A DNA stretch of 64,000 nucleotides from the NCBI GenBank assembly GCA_023014365.1, contig JAEBUN010000018.1:921990-985989 (forward strand). The letters run 5' to 3'. The notes beneath the pieces were generated by a model that was not told the origin of the DNA, did no database searches, and worked only from the letters and a program-made list of their open reading frames with translations. This DNA is from Lepiota brunneoincarnata. Taxonomy: Eukaryota > Basidiomycota > Agaricomycetes > Agaricales > Agaricaceae. The position numbers and the translations under genes were made by a program. Below, in pieces: positions 32,313 to 44,104 of this stretch (its first letter is position 1; each line of letters starts with the position of its first letter).

Positions 32313-34624
32313 AATCAAAGTGTCGCGATTACTTCGACATCTCAGCCTCCAAATCTCCTCTCAGGGAGTGTGGGAAACATTCCGGTTGGAGCTGCTGGTG
32401 CTATCCTCAGCCTCAGCTTGCTTGACGCACTTGACACAGATGATGAGAAGGCCGATATTCGCGTAGGCGATCTAGCTGCTCAAGTGTTTCTCAACGACTC
32501 TACTCTGGATTTCGACTCCGATTCCCCCACCTCCCCTCATATTGGAGTCCTCCCAATTCAGGACATTCAACGCAACCTCAACAAATACATCGCCGTCACA
32601 GCAAAGGGATTTTTCTCCTATTTTCCGGAAATAGATCCTTCACCCGCTCAGGGTGCGGTTTTGGTGGATCAACTAGTGCTTGAGTCGAGCAGACCCTTGC
32701 TGATCACAACAATTGTTCTCGCGGTCGGTGTCATCCTCGCACTGGCCACCAATCTCGTCTTGTTGCGCTCGTGGCAAGTTCCACCATTCAAGCTTGAGAC
32801 ATTAATGCGACATGTCGAAGTAGAAGAAAAGGCATCAATTATCTTGAGCCCGCAATCGGATCTTTCGACCGAGGCCTACCATTCATTTAGGTCTCGCGCT
32901 GAAACCAAAAGGTTCGTTGCTCTCTCTGGTTCTACTGCATGTTCAAGCGCTCATCATACACTCTCAGACTTCCCAAAACTAGCACTATTCCCACCAGTAG
33001 ACCGAGAAGCCTACACTTCATGTTACGACTTTCTGTGTTTGTGATTATGGAAGTCGCATTTCTCGCACTGGCTTTCATCTTTTCTTCGCGCAACACTGTC
33101 ATTCACGCACCGCTATCACCGACAGAAGTCAAAGCTGGAGTCAATGTCCTATTCATCATTTGGCAATCCTTTGCCATCTGGCTCGCTTCTGAAGCAACAA
33201 CATTTGCCTTCAGCTGTGAATGGTCGCTCCAGCATCAGGGGATACATCATCTGGTACCCGGAATCACCGACCGCGTTTCGCGGCTGACGTCCAACCTCGA
33301 TGACAGGTCCAGATATTTTTTTACTCGAAGGTCCAGCACAACATTCCGCATCGCTTTCTTCGTTTCGCTGCTGCTGATGGCATTGAGGTCCATCATTCCT
33401 GGAGCAATTTCGGTGTCGAATATTCGGAAAAATGACAGGGTTCCGCTCAACGTGAGCGACCTGAGGCAGCTGACTTCCTCTCAAAATGATAGTAACGCGA
33501 ACAACCTCAGCTTTCATGATGGCCGAAGCCACCTGGTTTACGTGATGGAAGAAGATCTGGGCCTTGTGCATGGCTTTTCGTTAGAGCCTAACTGGATAAT
33601 GGGTTGGCCTGATGGCTGGGACATCACGAGAGGGAATGCGGAGTATCCGACTGACATTGCCCATTTTGATTTCACTTGCTCATGGGAGATCCCACGATTG
33701 GCGTCGCATAATGCGGATACGGCCTGGGTTGTGAACGGGCAGGAATGGGAGGTTTGGGGTACGCCCTTAGATGAGATACAGTATATTGGGGGTAAGTCCT
33801 TTAGTGCGAAGGCCCCTGTTCTAGCTGACCATCGTACAGGGATCATTCCGCTGTATCGTTTTGTCGATGTCCAACCAGACCCCCAATCTGCATTTCTATT
33901 TATTGGGACAAACGACTCATTTCCGGTCAGCAATGACAAGAACACACGACCCATCACCAACCTCAACAATATCCCGACGCTTGCGCATCCTCGTGGGCTT
34001 ACGATAAACGTTTCTTCCGATAATACTCATTGGAGAGCCCCTCTCTCCGCCTTCCTCCTGTGCGACCCTCACATGAATCTCTCGGGTGGCGAAGTAGAAT
34101 TGGTCAGTCCGAACAACCTCAAGGTGATCCGTTCTGGCCTATCGCCTATCGGCAATATACCAGAGAACGCGGCTAGGACGGTCCTCACCCGAACAGTGCT
34201 GTACGAACTTGATACAGAGTTCAGGGAGAACGTGAAATATATAAGCCCTACGAGTGCTGGGATCTTCCTCACCAATTTCACTGCTGCGGGGTCGGAGGCG
34301 CATCCCCGGGGATTCCCACCACGCGATCTGGCATCGATTGGCCAGAATTTGAACAAATTCGTCAACATTGCGAGCAAGACATTCATGGATGCAGCCCATG
34401 TTGATGGGCGGAACCAGTCGAATGTTACGTTCCCCGTCATGGCTATCAGTGGGAGCGGACCTGTTGTGAAACTGGCCTTGGTGGGTAGTCTTCCGGTGGC
34501 AATTATTTCGCTTTGCTTTCACGTAGTTATTGTTCTTGCTTATGGAGCATTGGTGCTGGCACTGAGAGTGCGACCCGGTGAACCTTTTGATCTCGAGCAC
34601 TTGTTATCGAAAATGGGACTCTAA
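31102..34624 (+). CDS. Two-module membrane protein (two 4-TM units fused by splicing)
   Basis: Proposed exons 31102-31936, 31993-32911, 32968-33791 and 33840-34624 total 3363 nt, open throughout (1120 aa). Each half has three N-terminal hydrophobic segments (first half ILIFIVVEAAFIALAIICAI, AFTIIFIVWHAVAII, ISFLVSLALVALAGIG; second half LSVFVIMEVAFLALAFIF, VLFIIWQSFAIWLA, IAFFVSLLLMALRSII), a large region with N-glycosylation sequons, and one C-terminal TM segment. Introns 1 and 3 sit at the same place in the two halves, before GMMPMYRF and GIIPLYRF, showing an internal duplication. Intron 2 (32912-32967, GTTCGT...CTCAG) joins the halves in frame. Without it the first half reads to a stop at 33044 and overlaps the second. 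The family is an uncharacterised Agaricomycete membrane protein type. Two separate genes, the second starting near 33019, remain possible. Confidence 0.7.
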
Positions 34625-35091
34625 GCAATTGGGACCGTATACTGGAATGTAAAATGTAAATTAGATTCTCTTGTATTCGCTAAGAATGTAATATGGCTTC
34701 CATCAGCCGTTCTAATGATAATAGATTGTGTGCTGACCTCGTTCCCGGAACTGGAAACAAAGCGACTGAAGTCCGGAAATTCGAGTCTCCCCCATCCTTC
34801 TCAAATGAGGACTGGTTTATGGGCACCTTGAGCTGTCCACGGGTGCCTGTTGTTGGAGCGCTTCATCGGCATCTTAGTCTATATGGGGTAGGGAAAACCC
34901 ACCCAGGACGGCCCGGCCTCAAGTGTGGCCTCCCCGGGGCCTGGACCTGGATCAAGAAACCGTTGACCAGGAGCAGCCTCTGCCGCGGCCCCTATCACGG
35001 TCTCAGAAGTGGTTTGCGGTGTTCATATCGCTCAACGGCGCGCCAAACGTGTTCCTCAACTCCTCTGGCTGCAAGCACATTTTTCACCAGT
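34625..35091. other. Spacer between the membrane gene and duplication unit 2
   Basis: Short plus-strand frames (34693-35157, 34923-35165) without recognisable motifs. Confidence 0.35.
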
Positions 35092-38000
35092 TGGGTCGCA
35101 TCTTTCCATCCACCACAGCCTGGGATATGGGCACGAATGAGTGGCAATCCAGGGTGAGAGAGTGACTCATGATGCTCGAACGTCTGTTGCTTCCCTCTAT
35201 TGTCCCCTTCATGATTCATGATATCATTGCAGACAAACGGTATATACAGGGATGTAGATCCAGTTCGGGGTTTCCATCAGTACTCTGCTGGTGCCTGGGA
35301 GGATCTCCAAAGGCAACCAACCCCCTCTGGACGACTCGCCGGAACCCACACAGGTATGGTAAGCCCGCGAGCATGATGTCATCCCAACATCTATTTGAAT
35401 CAATTAGGAAAGGCGGAATTGGATAGTGGCCCCTCTTAACCGTGGATCTGTCTGTAAAATGCATGGGCACATTAGAGGTTAGCAATGACGATGGACCCGA
35501 GGAGGTTTACCATTACCTGGCACCGACTGTAGCTGCTACGGGTAATCAGGCCGGGTAGTTCCAGGCACTGACCAAATCGCTTGCACCTTGGCAACTTCAA
35601 TCCGCATGTCATGTCAGCGGCGTGGGACAGTGGTTTGCTTCAGAAGATGCCCAAAAGCCCACACGAAAGATCACACCACGATGCATAATACGAACCCTGA
35701 GATCCTTGATTGAAGCTCGACAGGCAACCTTCGAGCATAATGGGTAATTTCGTACATGTGCCAATAAGGTCGGACCGTCAGGAGCGGTGTACTGACAACA
35801 AAGACAGTGAAACTCCAGACGGCTCGAAAAACCGAAAACACATGTGGCCATTAGCCATAGGAGGCGAGTCCTGATATGAAACGCCAACACCACCATGCTG
35901 TAATACAACGTGATCCTATCACAATCATGCAATCATATCCCGTACCCGAAGGTTGGTAGCTATTCGGTTCGGCGCTCACCTCCGGAAGGGTCCCAGATAA
36001 TTCTTCTCCCAGAGTGCTACTCTCATTTATCCCTAGGAGACGACCATGGATCTACGGCCAACAGCTCAATAGTGTAGTGACAACGAACAGGAGCTGAAGT
36101 TGCGCATGCGCAGCTGGTGAACGAACCTCTAGCATGCTGATGAGGTGTTAAATAAGCCGAGCAAGAAAGCGTCCTGTGAGAACGCGCTCGGGGTAGAGAT
36201 GGGGTGGCGATGATTATACAAAATGAGAGAAGATGGCTTGGAAGGGTTCTTGAGTAGAAGGTGGAAAGAACTAGCCTTAATTTTCGGTCTTTCTGTCATT
36301 AGCATAACCAGGTGCACTGTTACTATCCATAGAACTCGAACTTGAAATAATTCGATCTGGCCAGCCATCTCTAGGCGAAGAATATCAGAGATTGTGATGG
36401 ATTTGGTCTGGTAACTATGCAGCGGAGGGCTCCCACAAATGGACTCACTATCCGCTACACCAGTTACGTATCAGAGATCCCAGAACTTCGAGCAATGGTC
36501 CAGAAGTGGCGATAAACATAGAAATCAGATGGAAGTAGTTCTCGGCGCTGCTCCCAAGGTGATATATTCCTATATGACAAGCTCACAATCTCAAAGATTG
36601 AGTGCACATATCAAATTTCACTTCGGAGTCTATCTAGGCTCGTTGATCATTGACTCACTGGTAATATGTTCCCATCAAACTCACTTAGAGTTTTCCTTAG
36701 CAGAAGCGGTTATTTGTGTAGACAGGAGGGACCCAGTAGCGAAATTAACAGAGGTGGTAACCCATTACCTTAGCATTCAATATTCAACATCCGTCCCTAA
36801 TCCAATGGCTCCTGCCACCCAGGCTTTTTTATACACCGGCAAGGCCATGATTGATATGCATGCCAGTGATTGCATCCCCTTCCCCTGTCTTTACAGTCAA
36901 ATATTTGGCTGGCTGAATGTTGATGTCATTGCAATGTGATGTATACGCGGGGTAGTCTATTCAATACTCACACAATATGAGTAGAGCATGAGAAAACCGG
37001 CTTACATTGGGTATTTTGATCACAGACCCTGCTATGATACACATCTCGGGATGGCCTTCCTTCGACCTAACCGTTTCAGATGGGAAGATGATAACAGGCC
37101 AATTCTGGAACCATCGTGCACGTAGACCACAGAAGACAATATATAGTGCCTCTGCTGCGACCTCCATACATCAACACCAAATCATCCAGGAGGCATGACG
37201 CAGGCCGACCCACGGCCCGGTTCCACCTTACAATCTCCCAACGACCTGACGCTGCTCAGGAAATTTCTCATTCGCATCGTCATTTTCGTAATCCTTGAAG
37301 TTGCATTTACCGCCCTCGCCCTCATTTGTGCAATCAGGCCAGTCGATTTTCAACTACCTCTGTCTGAAGCGCAGGCTCAGACTGCCTTCACCATCATATT
37401 CATTGTGTAGCATGCGGTTGCAATTATCAACATAGAATATTATGTCTTGCATGGGTTCAGCAGCGAATGGTACCATCGTTTTCATGTTACGAGGAGGATG
37501 ATCCCAGGACACACTGACCTTGTTTCAACAATCAATTCCGGACTGCTCGTTCGGATGAAATACTTGTTCGCAAGAGACGCAAGTCCCTCCTACCGTATCT
37601 CGTTTCTCGTCTCTTTGGCGTTGGTTGCCCTTGCGGGTATTGGGCCCAGCGTTATTCGGGTCGATGGTAATCCCCGGTTTGTTGCCGGGTCACTCAATGT
37701 TACCAGGTTCACTGTCTCAGGAGGAAATATAACAACAATCGGACTGACTGTCATGTCTGCCGGAAGAACGTTTACCGACCTTGAACAGAATCGAGGCACC
37801 AACGGCCTTTTTGATGTGCAGGAAGGATTCCTAATTGCAGGGGTGGATGGGGGTAGCAATGGATTAACCACGGATACCATATACCAGTCTGATGTCTGGC
37901 TCTATAACATCAGTTGTCGATGGGAAAGGCCCTCGTTTAACCTGTCCTCTTGGAATACCACTTGGTACGCAGGTGGATATACCTGGTTTTCCCCATCCCC

Positions 38001-38404
38001 ACCGTTGACCGGTGCAAAAGCGATTAGTGGTCAGCTCAACCAGCATTTCCCAGAATGATTACTGTCCACTAACACTAGTGCTTAGGAATGATGCCCATGT
38101 ACCGCTTCTTGAACGACCCGAAGCCTGGTGACCTAAGAAATTACCCCCAATTTATACCAGAAATGGGTGAAGACACAGGGTTATCGGGATACCTTTTTTA
38201 TGGCTGGAATAGCACCTTTCCGCGCCCACAAAGGAATATGAGTAGTTTTGTCCTTGACCACATTCCGACATTATATCACCCTTCCGGATTCCATTTCATT
38301 AACTTCGATGGTGAAGATGGATTCTTCGACTGCCTGCTTGCAGCATTCCTCATCTGTGATCCACAGGCTCAACTTTTAGATGGCCAAGTCGTTGTGACAC
38401 CAGG
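35092..38404 (+). repeat. Segmental duplication, unit 2
   Basis: Second copy of 28985-32312. Its right end at 38404 coincides with a break into transposon-derived DNA, so the duplicated block may originally have been longer and included the second membrane module. Confidence 0.8.
37195..38404 (+). pseudogene. Duplicated first membrane module, stopped and truncated
   Basis: Parallels 31102-32312, including the intron before GMMPMYRF (the intron ends gtgcttag just before 38086). A TAG at 37408-37410 replaces the Trp codon of the second hydrophobic segment (IIFIVWHAV in the intact copy). The frame then reopens and runs through the glycosylated region. It ends abruptly after gtgacaccaggt at 38404, where transposon sequence begins, so the C-terminal TM segment and the whole second module are missing. 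Confidence 0.85.
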
Positions 38405-38500
38405 TGTTAAATAAAGTGACAGATCACTTATTAGTTAGTAACAAATTATGATATATAAGTAATTAGTTGTTATGTACATACACCCATCCCTTGGGGATGT
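38405..38500. other. Unassigned 96 bp at a transposon boundary
   Basis: AT-rich, between the broken membrane gene and the 324-bp-type LTR. May be the end of another element. Nothing is identifiable. Confidence 0.3.
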
Positions 38501-38742
38501 TGTAAGGGGACTGGCTTGTATGCTCTGCGTCATGCTCCCCCTTATGCAAGGTATGCCTAGGGATCTGTGGTTGGACGTCCAGGCTCGGCCTTCCTAGCCG
38601 ATGCCCGATGCCCAAGCCCAGTCTCATCCTTCGGCCACCCCCATCCCCGAGCCTGATCTGTGGGTGACTTCTCACTATTAGTTGTTTGTTTATTGTTTGC
38701 ACGCATTATTACTGGTAGCTATTGTAGTGTTCGGTTACCTGG
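38501..38742 (+). mobile_element. Truncated copy of the 324-bp LTR
   Basis: Reverse complement of the element at 3443-3766: it starts TGTAAGGGG, shares cccccttatgcaaggtatg and ttcggccacccccatcccc, and is cut off after ggttacctgg by the outer family-B LTR. The remaining part should lie beyond the window. Confidence 0.8.
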
Positions 38743-40045
38743 TGAAAAGGTGGAGAAACTTTCGTTGGTTTTAATATAAATAGTGGGCTTGTTTTCACTA
38801 AGCTTAGCCGCAATTCGATAAGCTTAAGCTAATACAAGTGGAATGAGATAGATAATGAACAGTTTCGTCTTTTAGGGTGTTCTGGGGGTGTGTTCTGACA
38901 GCGAAATTCAAGAGAGTAGTGTTTTTAGAGGTTAACGAACAGCCGTTGAAGTTATCTTAGCCGTATGGTGCAACAATGAAAGGACAATCCCTGTCAATTC
39001 AAAGCGCTGGGTCTCTGGTCTCTGGTCTCTGGTCTCTGAACTCTGGTCTCTGTCTCTGTCTCTGTCTCTAGCACTCTGGAACTCTAAACTCTAAACTCTG
39101 GTCTCTGTCTCTGCCTCTGGGTTGGTCGACGACCGAAGAAATCACACTTAACGACGCACACTAAATAGCCCTCTGAAACCGTTCTTGATCACGGCTCGCA
39201 GACTTGCGTGTGGAAGCAGGGGTGAGACCTCTTGCTTCTCCACGAACAAGTGCGACCATATTTATATTGTTTAGATACATACGAGAGATAGTAAATATGA
39301 AATAGAAAACAATAAGCTTAATTGTTACAGGCACTGTAGAACATTTTGGAAGGTTCGGCAGCATTTCTACCTCACCCTGGGTTATGGGTTTTTCTCTGAT
39401 TAACGAATGGCAATCCAGCTAGACGTGTTCTGTGCTTGTCTGCATTATTCTGCATCCACGCGAGCACGTTAAGTTTCCGGATCAATTATGATCGGAATGT
39501 ATAGCAGATGGACAATCCCTTGATCCATTGTAATTAATCTCAGTTAAGCAGTATGCCGAAGTGCTGGGACCCCCAAAGCACTCATTAATTAGGAGTCTTT
39601 GATATTTCTAGGGTTTTGGGCATCAGGTATTGCCTCCCAAACGTTGGACGTTCTGTTCCGTGGTCCGGTCATCATTATTGAACTTGCTATAGATGTAATA
39701 CGCCTGCGACAGCCGCTAGGTACATTCTTTTATGTTTAAATGCATTTGGGTTCATCAGAAAACTGCTCGTAAGGTCCCTTGATGCGACTGGGGTATACTC
39801 GATAGGCTATATAGAGCCCTGAATCCCTCCGGAGAGCGTTCTGATAGCTTGGTTCACTAAGCTTAGTGATAATGAGCTGGTTTGAACACTTCCGAGGCTC
39901 GAATATTCTTAGTTTGGTCGAACTGGCTACTACGGGATATAGTACCAATCCTCTATAGAGTTCTTTAATGATATAGCCAATGATTCTATGTAGAGAATCA
40001 TTCCGGAGTATGGAATTCATGTATAGGCGTGAAATCGGCATATCA
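38743..40045 (-). mobile_element. Outer family-B element: left LTR (pol-sense 3' LTR)
   Basis: TGAAAAGG...GGCATATCA, 1303 bp. It is followed on the right by the purine tract (AGGGGGAGA on the minus strand, 40046-40054) and by the internal region with the Zn2Cys6 gene, so the element continues right. It is interrupted at 41541/41542 by the inner copy, resumes at 63674 and leaves the window. It has four TAAGCTTA sites at 38799, 38819, 39313 and 39858. Confidence 0.9.
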
Positions 40046-40365
40046 TCTCCCCCTAACCAAATTGCTGACTGTCCTCAGTCATTATCTCCTTCAAATTCAC
40101 AGTATCTGAGTCTCTCTGACGTGCTCTATGGTCTAGAACGTTCACCAGCTTCGAGGGTAGCGCACTTTCGCTAAGCTTATTTCAGAATGATGTCATGTCA
40201 CCAAGTTTAAATGTATAGATCAACTTCTTGTCGCTATAGCTTAAATTTTTATCTCGTTATTGGGTCTTTTAAATGTCCCAAGGTCTCGTTTCATCTCTTT
40301 CGTTCTCCCTCTCACTTCTTACTCGTCTATCCTGCTCGCATACTCACTTTTTAACGCCCACTTCA
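40046..40365 (+). promoter_or_regulatory. PPT and likely promoter of the antisense gene (outer copy)
   Basis: Begins with the minus-strand PPT, then a TAAGCTTA at 40172 and a pyrimidine-rich stretch (40290-40345, ttcgttctccctctcac). CT-rich tracts of this type precede transcription starts in basidiomycetes. It corresponds to 51073-51397 in the inner copy. Confidence 0.5.
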
Positions 40366-41541
40366 ATGGACAGAAACACGCGCAGCAGCAAACGTGCTTG
40401 CTACGAGGAGGACTCGGACTCTTCTTCCAGTAAGTAGAGTTCAAGTTACAGTTTTCTCTGTTTTCTTAACCTGTTTTCAGGCTACCCTGGGCCGAGCAAC
40501 GCCTCAACGGCTTCCCAAGGTGCGCCTTCATCATTGATCGCACAACGTAAGTCGCGTTTTCCCCTGTTCTCGTTGTCTTTACTTATGTTTTCTCTACTTT
40601 TAGGTCTCACTATTCGCCTCCCGGCGCGTCGCAACCTCCTATCTCAATGGGAACCACCAGCACCGCATACTAGGAGGGCTAGAGGAGGGCGAGGAGCTCG
40701 AGGAGCTCGCGGAAATCGTCAGGTGGGTGTGGCAAGGACCCCTCCTCCACCATACTCTCCGCCCTGCGAACCAACTCCTCCGCCGGCCTCTCCCTTGTAT
40801 GCTCCAGTGCCAAGACGCGTGATTTCCATCGTGTCATTGTGCAATCCAACCGACAAGCGCTCTGCCGGATTTTCCGCAGAACTCTCGTCAGGTATCCCCG
40901 TTGGCAGGCCCTCTGGTGGATTATCCACAGAGGCTTCGTCCAGTTCAATGTCGCTGCCCCCTCTCGCCGTCTCTCTGCGCACCCTGGACGAGGAAGACTC
41001 GCTGGTGCTCCCTCCCTTGGGTATTGCATCAGGTTCGGAGGTGCCGGGCCCTTCAACAAACCAGCCTTCTTCCCCCGTACTCTCTTCTGCTACTTCAACG
41101 CGTAAGCTTAGTCATTTTTCACGATATATTTGTTCTTTCCGCTGACTTCTGCTTTAGCGCGTATACCAGCTGCCCTTAAAGGAAAACAGAAGGCAAAACC
41201 ATCGACGCCGCCCCCTACGCCTCTATTTTTGGCAAATTCAAACTCGCCATCACGTTCTCCAGTCCCTGAGATCTCTCAAGCCGACCTCTTTAAAATTTTT
41301 AGCTGGTCCTCGTCTCTGGATGGGCAACATGTGCTGGCTTTGCCTAGGTGCCCAACACCATCACCACCTCACTTAGCTGGTGCTCCAGTCATGTCTCCCG
41401 CAAGCGCCGTGGAGATTTCTCCTTCGCCAGATTTGGAGCTCCTTCTGGAGCCTTTGCCTGCCCCTCAAGAACCGGCTTTTGTTTTTCAAGACGTGTTCTT
41501 AGCTTCTCCGACCCCCGTCCCTTCTTGTTTGCCTAGCCCGG
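40366..41541 (+). CDS. Zn2Cys6-type gene of the outer family-B element, 5' part (split by insertion)
   Basis: Exons 40366-40429, 40481-40546, 40604-41101 and 41158 onward, with the same intron positions and exon lengths (64, 66, 498 nt) as the complete inner copy at 51398. Exon 4 is broken at 41541 by the inner element and continues at about 63679, in frame once one target-site copy is removed (605 nt against 614 in the inner copy). The encoded part is Ser/Pro/Arg-rich (RLPARRNLLSQWEPPAP, PRRVISIVSLCNPTD). Differences from the inner copy (roughly 85% amino-acid identity by eye) include no stop or frameshift, suggesting that the gene was under selection before it was interrupted. Intron 3 starts GTAAGCTTAG, containing the family palindrome. 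Confidence 0.85.
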
Positions 41542-42149
41542 TGAAAAGGTAGAAACGTTCGTATGTTTTAATATGGATAGTGGGCTTGTTTTCACTAAGC
41601 TTAGCCGAAATTCGATAAGCTTAAGCTAATACAAGTGGAATGAGATAGATAAGGAACAGTTTCGTCTTTTAGGGTGTTCTGGGGGTGCGTTCTGACAGCG
41701 AAATTCAAGAGAGTAGTGTTTTAGAGGTTAACGAACAGCCGTTGCAGTTATCTTAGCCGTACAGTGCAACAATGAAAGGACAATCCCTGTCAATTCAAAG
41801 CGCGGGGTCTCTAGTCTCTAGTCTCTGGTCTCTGTCTCTGTCTCTGTCTCTAGCACTCTGGAACTCTAAACTCTGAACTCTGGTCTCTGTCTCTGTCTCT
41901 GGGTTGGTCAACGACCGAAGAAATCACACTTAACGACGCACACTAAATAGCCCTCTGAAACCGTTCTTGATCACGGCTCGCAGACTTGCGTGTGGAAGCG
42001 GGGGTGAGACCTCTTGCTTCTCCACGAACAAGTGCGACCGTATTTATATTGTTTAGATACCTACGAGAGATAGTAAATATGAAATAGAAAACAATAAGCT
42101 TAATTGTTACAGGCACTGTAGAACATTTTGGAAGGTTCGGCAGCATTTC
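41542..42149 (-). repeat. Inner family-B left LTR, first part
   Basis: Part of the pol-sense 3' LTR, interrupted by element A after ATTTC (42145-42149). It contains TAAGCTTA at 41596, 41616 and 42095, and the CTCTGG-type microsatellite (41808-41903). Confidence 0.9.
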
Positions 42150-42847
42150 TGTTATGATCCGTGCTCCTTCTGTATCCGAGGATAACTGGAGACGGCCTTC
42201 AATCACTCTACAAGGTGTCCGAGACGGTTGGCCTTATAGAGCTTAGTGGATCGCGCTCAATGAGATAACGAGGGAAGACGCCAAGTTAAGGCAGAGAGGT
42301 AAACGACCGCTGTTAACAAGATTAAAGCTTAAGGCTTTAATCTCTACTTGTACAGGCCTTATATACCTATGAGATGCTATATACTCGTTATAGGTTACTT
42401 GGCTGTTCTACTGGTCATACGCAGTCCTGACCATGATGCACATCCTGGCTGATGGCATCCTAGCGTTATTTATATTACAATGAGTCAGTACTCTCGCTAC
42501 TGCTGTGCGATGTTCCATCGCTTTCCTCTGACTCATAATCTCCTTCTCCCGATTGTATCTCCATGGAGTCTTCTCCATTCTCGCTCTCCATTCTCTCGGT
42601 GCTTCCATCCGTATCGGAGGTTGGATCGGTTGATCCATGGTTATCTTCCTCGTCCTCGGGGTATTCCAATATATCCTCCAAGGTTATCTCCATTCCTGCT
42701 TCTCTCGCCAGGTCCTGCATGGCGGTGTAGTACTCCCCTTCCTCGTCTTCGTATTCTTGTGCCCGTAGTTGGTCTGTAGTCTCCTGTACCCATCTTGTAA
42801 AGTCGAATAATAATTCTTGTTCCTCCCGGTCTGGACTGTTCATAACA
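42150..42847 (-). repeat. Element A 3' LTR
   Basis: 698 bp. The third ORF enters at 42847 (ATG three bases inside the LTR end) and stops at 42475, so coding fills the first 373 bp of U3. Downstream in the same sense are the TATATAAGG box and the AAGCTTTAATCT start region. Confidence 0.95.
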
Positions 42848-44104
42848 TTATCCCCTTCGTAAGGTCTGATGTCCTCATCAGACATATCCTCAGTATAGTC
42901 CGACAGGCTCTCCTGTAATGTTTGATTCGGCGATGGGGTCCCAGTCGAAGTATGGGTCGGGTTCTGGGGAGTCGCTTCGGTAGCTTGGTGGTCTGGGGAT
43001 GGCGGGTCTTGGGTGAGGTCGATGACGATGGGTTCTCTGGAGTGAATGGTGGCGGGTGTGCTGAAGGATCGATTCAGGAAGTCGGTGGCTTCCACTAGCA
43101 GATGTGGTGGTGGCGTTGGTGGTCGGAATGACGATGGGGGCATTTTGAATTCGGGTGCGGAGGGGTCTGGCTGAAGCGGGGCGCTGCTCGGTGCTTGCAA
43201 CAATGTGTCGAATATTGTTGTTTGTGGTTTCGCGTGTGAGGGATCGAGCTCTGCTTGGTATTCCTCGTGGGCGGCGATACAGGCCAGGTACCATACTTGC
43301 GGGTTGATGCTGGTAAGGGTTTCTCTCGCAGTGCTTCTCGTAATGGCCTGGGGCAATCTTTCGACAATATCGACATTGGTAGCGCGGGCATCCTGCTTTG
43401 ATATGGCCGAATCGACGGCAGCAATTGCAGCGAGTTCGGGTGGTGGATAAGTGAGTGGTGGTAGTCCCGATGGGGGCGTCATTAGAAGCAGATATAGCTT
43501 GTACAACACTTGATGGTTGGTTACTCGTATCCACCATGGGAGGGTTGGAAGGTTGGGTGGTGGTCCCGATAGGTAGGATAGGGCGGTCCTGACTTCCGCT
43601 TCCATTGCTCGGGCTTGGGATCGGACTCTCGAACGGGAATTCGGTGAGAGCGGTTGATAGCATGGCAGAAATGGTATTGCGGTCCTGTTCCTCTGTTGCG
43701 CTAGAAAGAATAGTGGCGCATAGTTTTTCGAATTCTGTTGCTCGGTCGTGGACGAGGCGCTTGTGATACAGAAGAGCAGTAAATGTCTTCCAGCAGGTGT
43801 CGACCAGGGGTACCATCGCTGGACTGCGTTTAAGACGGGTTCCGGTAATATGAAAGGGAACTTCGTGTAAAAGGATGGATCGTATCTCGGGTTGGTTGGA
43901 GGGAAGGAAGGTATGCCGGATGATATAAGGACTGTTGGTCCTGTCTGGTTGGTCGTCAGCGGTATCGGTGGCAGGGTTAGGTTGGCTATTTCCTTCGACG
44001 CGGTTCGCCAGGGATATGATTCTTTCCCGGATGAGAAGGCGTCCATCGTTGTCTGGCTCTGGGAGGTCTGGAGTGGTTGCTCGAGTGTTGGGTGGTTGGG
44101 TCAT
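42475..44104 (-). CDS. Element A third ORF: zinc-knuckle protein with acidic LTR-encoded tail
   Basis: Two overlapping minus-strand frames. The first (44104-42890, 404 aa) starts MTQPPNTRATTPDLPEPDN and has a double zinc-knuckle-like block near 43380-43430 (CNCCRRFGHIKAGC, CRYCRKIAPGHYEKHC). The second (open 44046-42475) looks coding in its last two thirds (REPIVIDLTQDPPSPD, then MNSPDREEQELLFDF, then a Glu/Asp/Ser tail). A frame change after the knuckle, or an intron, would give one protein; alternatively the first frame ends on its own (ESNITGEPVGLY). Extra zinc-knuckle ORFs downstream of integrase are known in Agaricomycete Gypsy elements and have no established function. Nucleic-acid binding is inferred. 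Confidence 0.65.

Noticed and set aside
32939..33044. Overlapping ends of two membrane ORFs as real overlapping genes
   Set aside because: An intron at 32912-32967 joins the frames; overlapping tandem coding is unlikely in a fungal genome.
42480..42779. Plus-strand 99-aa ORF repeated at 7947, 18137 and 50025
   Set aside because: Antisense shadow of the acidic LTR ORF; repeated only because the LTR is repeated.
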